A DNA stretch of 64,000 nt, taken from Candidatus Methylacidiphilales bacterium. Lineage in GTDB: Bacteria > Verrucomicrobiota > Verrucomicrobiia > Methylacidiphilales > CAZTYG01. How positions within the stretch are numbered: the first letter of the stretch is position 1; every line of letters starts with the position of its first letter. The translations under genes and the position numbers were made by a program. The DNA lies in the NCBI GenBank assembly GCA_033875315.1, contig JANRJG010000003.1:186001-250000 (forward strand). Reading direction: 5' to 3'. This document shows positions 52,981-61,204 of the stretch, piece by piece. Below the pieces are notes generated by a model that ran no database searches, was not told the origin of the DNA, and saw nothing but the letters and a program-made list of their open reading frames with translations.

Positions 52981-53721
52981 ATGATATCCCTGCCCCTCAC
53001 CCTGCCCATGGCAGCCGGCCTCGTCTACGCTTGGAACGCCAGCACCATCGAGGGCAAGGTCATCATCTTCCTCCTCGTCATCGGCTCGGCCTTCAGTTGG
53101 TCGGTCATGGCCACCAAGTTCGTCTTCGTCCGCCAGGCCCGCCGCGACAACCGCCTCTTCCTGCGCCGCTACCGCGATTCCCGCCACCCTTTGGAGCTTT
53201 TCGAAAAACAGGCCCCCTTCGGCGCCTCACCCCTCGCTGCCGTCTACCAGAATGGTTGCCGCGAACTCAGTTTCCACCTCCTCGGCTCCAGTGTCGTCGA
53301 TGAAACCTACTCCGCCCGCCTCATCGGCGCCCCCAAGATCGACGCCACCTCCATGACCTCCGTCCGCTCCGCCCTCGAGCGCGCCGTGGGCGAGGAATCC
53401 CTCAAGCTCGAATCCAACCTCATCCTCCTGGCCACCGCGGTCAGCGGCGCGCCCTTCCTCGGTCTCCTCGGCACGGTCTGGGGCGTCATGGACGCCTTCG
53501 GCGATGTCGCCCTCGCGGGCAAGGCCAACCTGGCCGCCCTCGCCCCCGGCGTTTCGGCCGCCCTCATCACCACCGTGGCCGGCCTCCTCGTCGCCATCCC
53601 GGCCATGTTCGGCTACAACTTCCTCATCACCACCCTCAAGGGCATGATGGTCGAAATGGAAAACTTCGCCGCCGAGTGCGCCTCTGATTTCGAACACAAG
53701 CATCTCTCCCGTCGTTCGTAA
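52981..53721 (+). CDS. tolQ: TolQ (MotA/TolQ/ExbB proton channel)
   Basis: The 246-residue protein has three membrane segments: one near the N-terminus (VIIFLLVIGSAFSWSVMAT), and the paired segments GLLGTVWGVMDAF and ALITTVAGLLVAIPAMF, which are typical of the TolQ/ExbB family. With TolR it uses the proton gradient to drive the Tol-Pal system, keeping the outer membrane attached during division. The following genes in order confirm TolQ over ExbB. The ATG is preceded by a C/T-rich stretch with no Shine-Dalgarno. Confidence 0.95.
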   Translation: MISLPLTLPMAAGLVYAWNASTIEGKVIIFLLVIGSAFSWSVMATKFVFVRQARRDNRLFLRRYRDSRHPLELFEKQAPFGASPLAAVYQNGCRELSFHLLGSSVVDETYSARLIGAPKIDATSMTSVRSALERAVGEESLKLESNLILLATAVSGAPFLGLLGTVWGVMDAFGDVALAGKANLAALAPGVSAALITTVAGLLVAIPAMFGYNFLITTLKGMMVEMENFAAECASDFEHKHLSRRS

Positions 53722-53749
53722 CCGCTGTCGTCCTTCTACCCGCAAGCTT

Positions 53750-54169
53750 ATGCGCCGCCCCTCCCAACGCCTGGATCGCGGAACGCTCACCGAGCTCAAC
53801 ATCACCCCCCTGCTCGACCTCTGCTTCGTCCTCCTGATCATCTTCATGATCACCGCTCCCACCCTCGAACAAAGCATCGACCTGTCCCTGCCCGACTCCA
53901 CCGAACAAAAGGCCCCCTCCAAGATCGAATCCGAGGCCGTCCTCCAGGTCGCCCTCCGCGCCGACGGCTCGATTTACATCGAACGCAACCGCGTAAGCCT
54001 GCGCGAACTCGAACAGGCGATGCGCGACCTGCTCCGCCGCAAACCGAACGCCGCCGTCTACCTGCGTGCCGATAAAAAGCTTGAATACCAAAAACTGGTC
54101 GATGTCCTGGACTTGATCAAAAAAACCGGGATCAAACTCGGCATCGCCACCACCCCGGAAAAACGCTGA
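53750..54169 (+). CDS. tolR: TolR (ExbD/TolR family)
   Basis: The 139-residue protein has one membrane segment with the essential Asp (ITPLLDLCFVLLIIFM), and a periplasmic domain ending KLVDVLDLIKKTGIKLGIAT. It is the TolQ partner in the proton-driven complex. It starts 28 bases after tolQ and stops 7 bases before the TolA-like gene. A cytosolic N-terminal region (RRPSQRLDRGTLTELN) is normal for the family. Confidence 0.95.
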   Translation: MRRPSQRLDRGTLTELNITPLLDLCFVLLIIFMITAPTLEQSIDLSLPDSTEQKAPSKIESEAVLQVALRADGSIYIERNRVSLRELEQAMRDLLRRKPNAAVYLRADKKLEYQKLVDVLDLIKKTGIKLGIATTPEKR

Positions 54170-54176
54170 CCCAGGG

Positions 54177-55166
54177 ATGCCCATGCCCCGCTCCGCGCCC
54201 ACTTTCTCCCCGATCAAAGACACCCCCCGCCATGCCGCGCCCGGCACCGGTGCGACGGAACATCACATCAAGCCCGCCACCTTTGCCTGGGTCGTCTTCT
54301 TCCACCTCCTCGCACTCGCGCTCCTCACTCTGCTCCCCCAGCTTCACGCCCCGGGAAAAAGCGACCCGTTTATCGAGATGGTCGCACTCGGGGAGCTGGA
54401 TCCCGGCGAGGGCAATTCGCTGGAACAGACATCTTCCGGCCAGGGTCCTATCTCTCCGCTCACGCCCAGCCATGCCCCGGCCCCCCTGCAACCACCCAAA
54501 CCACCCTCCCCTGCCGCAGCAATCACCCCGCCCACTCCGGCACCCGCACCGCCCATTCCTACCCCTCAACCGACATCCCAAGCCCAGCCGGTCACTCCCC
54601 CTAAAAACACGGTTCCACCTCCCTCTCCAACCCCCACCCCGACTCCCGCCAAGTCCAAACCAGCCCCCGTCCCGGTCAAAGTCAACCTCACCCCGGTGAA
54701 GCGCGGCGACGGAGCCACCGCGCCCAGTGGGGCGGGCACCTCCACGCCCCAGCACACCCAGCCCGGGGGCACCGGTTCCGGACAGGGCCTCTCCGCCTCC
54801 GAAATCAAGGCCCGCCTCGCCGGCAAAGTCGGCAATGCCGGCATCCCCGGCGGCACCGGCAGTGGACGACCGGGCGATCCCGACGGCGACCCCAACGCCG
54901 AACCCTACAAAGCCCTGATCAAAGTCGTCCTGACCAAGGCCTGGGAAAAACCCTCCATCCCGGAGGACCTCAAGGCCACCCTGCGCATCCGGGTCAAACC
55001 CGACGGCACGCTCGTTTTTGAAGGCCTGGAAAAATCCTCCGGCAACGCCGAGATGGACGCCTCCGTCATTGGCACCGTCCACCGCGTGGGCAAATTGCCC
55101 CAGGCCCTCCCCCCCGGGCTCGGCAACCCCGACCTCGTCGTCCCCGTCATCTTCGAGTTGAACTGA
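54177..55166 (+). CDS. tolA: TolA/TonB-like protein
   Basis: The 329-residue protein has one N-terminal membrane segment (FAWVVFFHLLALALLTLLP), a very Pro-rich linker of about 110 residues (PPTPAPAPPIPTPQPTS and similar) and a C-terminal TonB/TolA domain (KATLRIRVKPDGTLVFEGLE). The linker would span the periplasm to reach TolB and Pal. Position in the cluster decides TolA, although the linker is more like TonB than the helical TolA of E. coli. It lies 7 bases after tolR. Confidence 0.88.
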   Translation: MPMPRSAPTFSPIKDTPRHAAPGTGATEHHIKPATFAWVVFFHLLALALLTLLPQLHAPGKSDPFIEMVALGELDPGEGNSLEQTSSGQGPISPLTPSHAPAPLQPPKPPSPAAAITPPTPAPAPPIPTPQPTSQAQPVTPPKNTVPPPSPTPTPTPAKSKPAPVPVKVNLTPVKRGDGATAPSGAGTSTPQHTQPGGTGSGQGLSASEIKARLAGKVGNAGIPGGTGSGRPGDPDGDPNAEPYKALIKVVLTKAWEKPSIPEDLKATLRIRVKPDGTLVFEGLEKSSGNAEMDASVIGTVHRVGKLPQALPPGLGNPDLVVPVIFELN

Positions 55167-55243
55167 CCGTCCCTTCCCCGCTCCATTTTCCTGTGTACTT
55201 TCCGGCCCCTTGCGCTAGCTTGTTCAAAAGTCCCATCCACGCC

Positions 55244-56401
55244 ATGCCCCGCACCCTCCTATCCTGCCTACTCCTTCTCGGCCTTGGCCTCACTCACAGC
55301 TCCGCCCAAGAAGGCGCCATCGTCATCAACAAGGGCCGGGTCAACATCGCCCTCGGCGGATTCTCCGGCCCCAACGCCGACCAGGTCCGATCCATCCTGG
55401 CCAACGACCTCACCCTCTCCAGCGCCTTCGCCATCACCCCCGCCAGCGAGGCCGCCTTCACCGCCAGCGCCATCACTTCGGCCTCCGGGATCAGTGGCAC
55501 CGTCACAGGGGCCGACGGCCGCACCGCCCTCAGCGGGAACTACAACGGCGATGTCCGCGCCGCCACCCACGCCTTCGCCGATGCCATCGTGGAAAAACTC
55601 ACCACCCAGAAAGGCATCGCCTCCTCCAAGTTGGTCTTCATCTCCGCAGAATCAGGCCACAAAGAGGTTTACCTGATGGACATCGACGGTGCCAACGTCC
55701 GCCCCTTGACCAAAGACGCCAGCACCAGCATCGGGCCGAAACTCTCTCCCGACGGCAACCGCATCGCCTACACTTCGTACAAGGGCGGCTACCCCGATGT
55801 CTGGCTGATCGACCTCACCGCCAAGAAACGCTTCAACCTGACCAAGGATTTCCCCGGCACCAACCAGAGCCCCTCCTTCTCCCCCGACGGCAGCACCCTC
55901 GCCCTCATCCTGTCCAAAGACGGCAACACCGATCTATATACCATGCCGGCCGACGGCGGAACGGCCAACCGCCTGACCCGCACCCGCGGCACGGAGTCCA
56001 CCCCCACCTGGTCCCCCGATGGCTCCACCCTGGCCTTCATCTCCGACGACCGCGGCAGCCCGCAGGTTTACCTGATTCCTTCCGCCGGAGGCCAACTCCA
56101 GCGCATCAACACCTCCTCCACTTACACCACCGAAACCGATTGGTCCCCCGACGGCAAAAAACTCGCCTTCAGCGTGCGCGTCGCCGGAGGCAACCAGATC
56201 GCCATGACCGTCCTGCCCGGCGGCGAGCCCAAAGTCCTCACCACCTCCGGCAACAACGAATCCCCCTCCTGGACCCGCAATTCCCGCCACTTGGTCTACG
56301 CCCGGGCCGGGGCCCTCTATCTCCTTGACTCCATCACCCGCGAATCCGTACAACTGAAAAACGGGATCGGGAAAGCCTCCGAACCCAATTGCAGCCGCTG
56401 A
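55244..56401 (+). CDS. tolB: TolB
   Basis: The ATG at 55244 (MPRTLLSCLLLLGLGLTHS) opens a signal peptide cut near SSAQ; an upstream start at 55193 adds an unlikely extension. The 385-residue product has the TolB N-terminal domain (FSGPNADQVRSILANDLTLS) and a beta-propeller with SPDGNRIAYTS, SPDGSTLALILS, SPDGSTLAFISD and SPDGKKLAFSVR blades. It works in the periplasm with Pal and TolA. It is 5 bases before pal. Confidence 0.95.
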   Translation: MPRTLLSCLLLLGLGLTHSSAQEGAIVINKGRVNIALGGFSGPNADQVRSILANDLTLSSAFAITPASEAAFTASAITSASGISGTVTGADGRTALSGNYNGDVRAATHAFADAIVEKLTTQKGIASSKLVFISAESGHKEVYLMDIDGANVRPLTKDASTSIGPKLSPDGNRIAYTSYKGGYPDVWLIDLTAKKRFNLTKDFPGTNQSPSFSPDGSTLALILSKDGNTDLYTMPADGGTANRLTRTRGTESTPTWSPDGSTLAFISDDRGSPQVYLIPSAGGQLQRINTSSTYTTETDWSPDGKKLAFSVRVAGGNQIAMTVLPGGEPKVLTTSGNNESPSWTRNSRHLVYARAGALYLLDSITRESVQLKNGIGKASEPNCSR

Positions 56402-56406
56402 CCCCT

Positions 56407-56946
56407 ATGAAAACATCCACTCCCTTCATCCGCCTCTCCCACCTGCACCTGGCACTCCCCGCCCTGGCCGCGCTCCTCGTGTTTGCCGGTTGTGCCAAAT
56501 CGGTCAAAGGCACCGGCGGTGCCGGCGGCGGTATCGCCGGTGAGGACATTTACGACACTGGAGCCCTTCCCGGTCGCGGCGATTTCAATCCCGAGAACGC
56601 CGATTACTCCACCCTCGCCGCCTACACGGTCTACTTCGCCTTCGACAGCTACGCCATCGACGGCAGTGAGCGTCCCAAGTTGGAGAAAATCGCCAACTGG
56701 ATGAACGAGAACAGCAGCGCCCGCATCCTGGTGGCCGGGCACACCGATTCCCGCGGTACCATCCAGTACAACGTCGGCCTCGGCGAACGTCGTTCCCTGG
56801 CCATCCGCACCTACCTGATGGGACTGGGCGTCGATGGCAACCGCCTGCACACCATTTCCTACGGCGAGGAACGCCCCGCCCAGCAGGGCGAAAACGAGTC
56901 GGCCTACGCCGCCAACCGCCGTGCCGCCTGCGGCGTCCTGCGCTGA
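56407..56946 (+). CDS. pal: Pal peptidoglycan-associated lipoprotein
   Basis: The ATG at 56407 gives a 179-residue lipoprotein with signal and lipobox (LLVFAGC, acyl Cys before AKS). A Gly-rich linker follows, then the OmpA-type domain with VYFAFDSYAIDG and VAGHTDSRGTIQYNVGLGERR, the peptidoglycan-binding Asp and Arg positions. It anchors the outer membrane to peptidoglycan and closes the tol cluster. A strong terminator follows at 56963. Confidence 0.97.
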   Translation: MKTSTPFIRLSHLHLALPALAALLVFAGCAKSVKGTGGAGGGIAGEDIYDTGALPGRGDFNPENADYSTLAAYTVYFAFDSYAIDGSERPKLEKIANWMNENSSARILVAGHTDSRGTIQYNVGLGERRSLAIRTYLMGLGVDGNRLHTISYGEERPAQQGENESAYAANRRAACGVLR

Positions 56947-56962
56947 TACCAGCCCCCACCCA

Positions 56963-56993
56963 AAGCCGGAGCCCCAAGCTCCGGCTTTTTTTT
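56963..56993 (+). terminator. Intrinsic terminator of the tol-pal cluster
   Basis: A perfect stem AAGCCGGAGC / GCTCCGGCTT with loop CCCAA runs into eight or nine T. It lies 17 bases after the pal stop. Confidence 0.92.
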
Positions 56994-57014
56994 GCCCCAA
57001 TCCCCACAAAAAAT

Positions 57015-57045
57015 CTTCGCGCACTTCGCGTGCTTCGCGGTTAAT
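57015..57045 (+). repeat. CTTCGCG leader box before waaF
   Basis: Three CTTCGCG units close together (CTTCGCGCACTTCGCG, then CTTCGCGGTTAAT) end 11 bases before the ATG. Similar boxes precede yjbQ, xth and murJ. Confidence 0.6.
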
Positions 57046-57056
57046 CTCCCGCCTTC

Positions 57057-58048
57057 ATGAACCTGCTCCTGCGCAGCCCCAACTGGCTCGGCGATGCCGT
57101 CATCGGCCTCCCCGCCGTGCAGGCCCTCCAACACAAACTCCCCCCCGGGTCGCGCTTCAGCGTGCTCACCCCGGGCAAGTTGGCCGACTTCTGGAAGATC
57201 GTTCCCGGCATCGACCACGTCCTCACCGTCGACCCCAACCTCTGGATCACCGCCGATTCCCTCCGTCCCTTCCACTTCGATACCGCCCTCATCTTCCCCA
57301 ATTCCCTTCGCACCGCCGCCGAGCCCTGGCTGGCCCGCATCCCCCGCCGTATCGGCTTCAAGGGCCACCAACGCCGCTGGCTCCTCACCGACGTTGTTCC
57401 GAAATACAACCGCGCCCAAGGCCTGCGCCACCAAAGCCTCGACTACCTGGATCTGGTCTCAACGCTTCTCAAGGCCTCAAATCCAATCAGCAATCAGCAA
57501 TCAGCAATTTCACCCCCCTGTCCTCCGTAGCCTTGGCGAAGGAGGGTCTGTCCTCGGTTCCCTACCTCGCCCTCTGCCCGGGTGCCGAATACGGCCCCGC
57601 CAAACGCTGGCCCGCCAAACGTTTCGCCGAAGCCGCCAACCGCATCGCCGCAGAAAACAATCTTGAAGTCATCCTCCTCGGGGCCGAGATCGACCGCCCC
57701 ACCTGCCGGGAAGTCGCCCACCTCCTCACCGTTCCCCATCACAACCTGGCGGGCGAAACCTCGCTGCGTGAATTTCTGGGCTGGCTGGCCCATGCCAGCT
57801 GCGTCCTTTGCAACGACAGCGGGGCCATGCATGTGGCCGCGATGTTCGGCCGCCCCGGTGCCGCCATTTTCGGCTCCACCGAACCCCGATTGACCGGGCC
57901 CATCACCGACACCATCCAGGTCGTCCGCGAACATGTCCCCTGCTCCCCCTGCTTCCTGCGTGAATGCCCGATCGACTTCCGCTGCATGAACGCTGTTACC
58001 GTCGATCATCTCCTGCATACTCCATCCCTTAATCACTCAATCACCTAA
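57057..58048 (+). pseudogene. waaF: Heptosyltransferase (WaaF-like), frame-split at a 7-base tandem repeat
   Basis: The first part (57057-57530) has MNLLLRSPNWLGDAVIGLPA, the usual WaaF start. The second, in another frame, has LCPGAEYGPAKRWPAKRFAE and NDSGAMHVAAMFGRPGAAI, and ends at 58048. GT9 enzymes add L-glycero-D-manno-heptose to the LPS inner core. At 57485-57505 there are three copies of AATCAGC, then a CCTCCGTAGCC / GGCGAAGGAGG palindrome. With three copies the first frame ends at a TAG; with four copies both parts would be in one frame of about 332 codons without a stop. It is either a phase-variable gene seen in the off state or a disrupted one. Confidence 0.85.
57485..57505 (+). 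repeat. Heptanucleotide tandem repeat in waaF
   Basis: Three tandem AATCAGC units followed by a partial AAT. As 7 is not a multiple of 3, each gain or loss changes the frame; a gain of one restores it. Confidence 0.85.
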
Positions 58049-58055
58049 TCCCTCC

Positions 58056-58799
58056 ATGCAAATCTCCGCCTGCATCATCACCCTGAACGAAGAAGCCAAC
58101 CTCGCCCGTTGCCTCGACAGCCTCAAAGACATCGCTGATGAAATCATCATCGTGGACAGCGGCAGCACCGACCGCACCCCGTTCATCGCCACCGACCACA
58201 ACGCCCGCTTCATCCGCCATGAGTGGGAGGGCTACGTGGGGCAGAAGAACTTCGCCCTCTCCAAAGCCACCCATGAATGGGTCCTGAGCATCGACGCCGA
58301 CGAGGAACTTTCCCCGGGGCTGCGGGCGGAACTGATCAAGATCAAGCCCACGGTGGTTCCCTCTTCCATGGCCGGATTTTCCATGCCCCGGGTGGTCTTC
58401 TTTGAAAACACCTGGATCCGTTTCGGCGACTGGTATCCCGATGTGCTGGTCCGTCTCTTCCGCAAGGGGAGCGGGAAATTTGCAGGTGGAGCAGTGCATG
58501 AACGGTTGGAATTGAACGGCGAAATCCAACCCCTGGTCGGAGAACTCATCCATCATTCCTTCAAGGACGAGGCCGATTACCGCGGGCGGATGGAACACTA
58601 TTCCACCCTCTGGGCCCAAAGCGCCAAGGCGGAGGGCAAGAAAGCCGGACCCCTGACCCCGATCACCCACGCCCTCTGGCGTTTCCTCCGTTCCTATCTC
58701 CTCAAAGGCGGCATCAAGGGCGGTCTCCTCGGCCTCCGCCTGGCCCGCCTCCAGGCCGCCGAAGTTTTCATGAAATACCGCAAGCTCCAGAAAATCTGA
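58056..58799 (+). CDS. Family 2 glycosyltransferase, LPS-core type
   Basis: The 247-residue protein has SACIITLNEEANLARCL, the metal motif in SIDADEELS and, further on, IRFGDWYPDVLVRLFRKG and VHERLELNG, close to the WaaE/KdtX-like beta-glucosyltransferases that act on heptose in LPS core. The predicted reaction is addition of a sugar from a nucleotide donor on the cytosolic face. It starts 8 bases after the end of waaF, and the two are likely on one mRNA. A short C-terminal region (LRSYLLKGGIKGGLLGLRL) may touch the membrane. Confidence 0.92.
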   Translation: MQISACIITLNEEANLARCLDSLKDIADEIIIVDSGSTDRTPFIATDHNARFIRHEWEGYVGQKNFALSKATHEWVLSIDADEELSPGLRAELIKIKPTVVPSSMAGFSMPRVVFFENTWIRFGDWYPDVLVRLFRKGSGKFAGGAVHERLELNGEIQPLVGELIHHSFKDEADYRGRMEHYSTLWAQSAKAEGKKAGPLTPITHALWRFLRSYLLKGGIKGGLLGLRLARLQAAEVFMKYRKLQKI

Positions 58800-58882
58800 C
58801 GATCGCCTTGAGCATTGCTTCGCGCCCTCCGCGCCCTACTTGGGACGTTGCTTCGCTCGCGTCCTCGCGGTAAAAACTCCCC

Positions 58883-60457
58883 ATGTCCTCCACCGCCCGA
58901 CCGGCCTCCCGCATCATGCTTGCCGTGCTCGGCTCCCGTGTGCTCGGGTTGGTGCGCGAGGTCATCCTGAATTCGATCTTCGGCGCGGGAAAGGAACTGG
59001 ATGCCTTCCTGGCCGCCTTCCGCATCCCCAATCTCCTGCGCGACCTCTTTGCCGAAGGCGCGTTGTCCACCGCCTTCGTCACCACGTTCTCCAAAAAACT
59101 CGCCACCGAGGGTCAATTGGCCGCCTTCCGTCTGGCCAATCTGGTCAACACCCTGGCCATCGCCTTCATGGCAGGAATCGTCGTCCTCGGCATCCTCGGT
59201 TCGGAGGGGATTGTTTCCCTCATCGGTTGGGGACTGCACGACGATCCCTACAAATTCGGCCTGACGGTCGACCTCACCCGCATCCTTTTCCCCTTCATCT
59301 TCTTTGTCTCCCTGGCCGCGGTCTGGATGGGGTTGCTCAACAGCCTGGGCAGCTTCGGCTTGCCGGCCTCGGCTTCCACCGCCTTCAACCTCGTCTCCAT
59401 CCTTTGTGGCCTGGGTCTGGGCTGGTGGATCGACCCGCACTTCGGCCCGAAAGCGATCTATGGATTTGCCCTCGGAACGGTCCTGGGTGGAGTGGCGCAA
59501 TGGGTCATCCAAGTTCCCAAGGCCCGCAGCCTGGGCTACCACTTTCAGTGGACCTGGGACTGGCGCGACCCCGGCCTGCGCCAGGTGCTCACCCTCATGG
59601 CACCCGCCATCGTCGGAGGAGCGGCCGTCCAGGTGAACGTGCTCGTCAACACCTCGTTCGCCCTCCTTCTCCAGGACGGCTCGGTCACCTGGCTCAACAA
59701 CGCCTTCCGCCTGATGCAACTGCCCATCGGCCTCTTTGGCGTGGCCATCGCCACCGTGACCCTGCCCAGCGTCTCACGCTCGGCCGCCCTCGAAGACCTC
59801 TCGGCTTTCCGGACGAAACTATCAGAGGGACTGCGACTGGCTTCCTTCCTGACCCTGCCGGCCTCGGTCGGATTGATCCTGCTGGCGGTCCCGATCATCG
59901 GGTTGATTTACCAGCGGGGGGCGTTCACCGCCTCGGACACCCTGCAAACCGCCCTGGCCCTGCAGGCCTACGCCATCGGCCTGGCTCCGTATGCCGCGAT
60001 CAAGATCGTCAGCCCAGCCTTCTACGCCCTCGGCCTCCCCCGCGTGCCCCTGCGTGTGAGCTTGGTCGGCATCGTCCTCAATCTCATCCTCAATTCCCTC
60101 TTTGTCTTTGTCCTTCACTGGGGCGTGGCCGGACTGGCCCTCTCCACCGCCCTGGTGGCCCTGATCAACTTGGCCCAGTTGCTGGCCGCCATCGGCAAAC
60201 CCCTCGGCCCCTGGATCGACCGGTCCTTTCTCTTCGCTTTCGCCAAGATCACCGCCGCCACCCTGGTCATGTGCGGGGCCGTGGCCGGATCGGCCCATCT
60301 CCTTCACCCCTGGATGGACGGGGGTTGGTTCCTGCGACTCCTCACCACCGCCGCCCTGGTCGGTGTGGGTTGCACCGGCTACTTCCTCACCGCCTTCACG
60401 CTCGGGCTCCAGGAAACCGCCGTCATCGGGAAAATCGCCCGCCGGCTGAGGGGTTGA
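58883..60457 (+). CDS. murJ: MurJ lipid II flippase
   Basis: The 524-residue protein has about 14 membrane segments. The start (SRIMLAVLGSRVLGLVREVI) and IFGAGKELDAFLAAFRIPNLLRDLFAEGALS are strong MurJ signatures, as are PTVVxxG-type LPASVGLILLAVPIIGLIYQRGAF. It moves lipid II across the inner membrane for peptidoglycan growth. It follows the LPS genes with an 83-base gap that carries a CTTCGCG leader (58817-58875). No Shine-Dalgarno is seen. Confidence 0.95.
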   Translation: MSSTARPASRIMLAVLGSRVLGLVREVILNSIFGAGKELDAFLAAFRIPNLLRDLFAEGALSTAFVTTFSKKLATEGQLAAFRLANLVNTLAIAFMAGIVVLGILGSEGIVSLIGWGLHDDPYKFGLTVDLTRILFPFIFFVSLAAVWMGLLNSLGSFGLPASASTAFNLVSILCGLGLGWWIDPHFGPKAIYGFALGTVLGGVAQWVIQVPKARSLGYHFQWTWDWRDPGLRQVLTLMAPAIVGGAAVQVNVLVNTSFALLLQDGSVTWLNNAFRLMQLPIGLFGVAIATVTLPSVSRSAALEDLSAFRTKLSEGLRLASFLTLPASVGLILLAVPIIGLIYQRGAFTASDTLQTALALQAYAIGLAPYAAIKIVSPAFYALGLPRVPLRVSLVGIVLNLILNSLFVFVLHWGVAGLALSTALVALINLAQLLAAIGKPLGPWIDRSFLFAFAKITAATLVMCGAVAGSAHLLHPWMDGGWFLRLLTTAALVGVGCTGYFLTAFTLGLQETAVIGKIARRLRG

Positions 60458-60480
60458 TCCCGGCGTGGTTCCTCCTCTTC

Positions 60481-60638
60481 TACCGAATTCTTTTGAATCG
60501 GCGATAAAGTGCCTTACTGGAGGGCGAAGCTCCCGCTGAGCCGCCCTTGGAAGAATGACCACAATCCAGCTCGGCAGTCCGCCTCAGGCGGATCGCCCTC
60601 CCGCTGGTCCTTTCGTTCAGTCATGAGGATTGGTGTTA
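60481..60638 (+). repeat. Palindromic MITE-like element, copy D
   Basis: Left flank TTGAATCGGCGATAAAGTGCC, core arm GGAGGGCGAAGCTCCCGCTG, right arm with GATCGCCCTCCCGC and right end GGATTGGTGTTA. The right arm carries a small extra CCGCCTCAGGCGG palindrome. It lies between murJ and infA. Confidence 0.8.
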
Positions 60639-60764
60639 ATCCAATTCCCGACTCAATGCTTGGAGTGAACAGAATCAAAGCCAGAGGCAGAACACACGGT
60701 GCTGCGACCCCAAAATATCCATGGACGCCTTTGGATGCTTCGGCTAATTTCGGGATTCAAAATT

Positions 60765-61025
60765 ATGGCAGGCGAAGTCATCGAAGTGGAAGGAACGGTC
60801 CGTGCGGTCATGAAGGGCACCATGTTCAAAGTGGAGCTCGACAACAAGCACGAGGTCCTGGCCCATATTTCCGGGAAAATGCGCAAGCATTTCATCCGAC
60901 TCGGCGTGGGTGACCGCGTCAAGATGGACATGAGTCCCTACGACCTGACCAAGGCCCGCATCACCTTCCGGGTGCGCGAGCAGCTTCCCGACGGCTACGT
61001 CCCGCCCCCCTCCCGTCGGCGTTAG
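60765..61025 (+). CDS. infA: Translation initiation factor IF-1
   Basis: The ATG at 60765 gives 86 residues: [40 protein letters not shown] and [14 protein letters not shown], the full OB fold of IF-1. A longer frame from 60699 is an unsupported extension. The C-terminal tail ([13 protein letters not shown]) is 10-14 residues longer than usual. IF-1 binds the A site during initiation. It is transcribed alone, after a MITE-like repeat, not next to ribosomal protein genes. Confidence 0.95.
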   Translation: MAGEVIEVEGTVRAVMKGTMFKVELDNKHEVLAHISGKMRKHFIRLGVGDRVKMDMSPYDLTKARITFRVREQLPDGYVPPPSRRR

Positions 61026-61204
61026 AGCGGAAAAGACAGTTGCACCGCGGAGTGCGCGAAGTGAAAACACCAGGCGATAACAGTCTGGTAAAGCACCTCA
61101 AAGACATCGTCCTTGCGTTCAGCAAAATCGCATCCCTGGCTGATTCAAACCCTGAATAACTTCGCGCCCTTCGCGATCTTCGCGGTGAAAGTTATCGCAC
61201 CCGG
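61026..61204. other. Gap between infA and ychF with CTTCGCG boxes
   Basis: Two boxes in opposite orientation are seen: one at 61036-61062 (minus) and one at 61160-61190 (plus; CTTCGCGCCCTTCGCG, then CTTCGCGGTGAAA). No gene starts just after either one. Confidence 0.5.

Noticed and set aside
54132-55082. A Gly-rich minus-strand frame resembling a structural protein
   Set aside because: It mirrors the Pro-rich linker of the TolA-like gene (CCN codons read as NGG), so it is not a gene.
58694-59719. A 341-codon minus-strand frame
   Set aside because: It covers the murJ start and the GT2 end on the opposite strand and has highly charged low-complexity composition.
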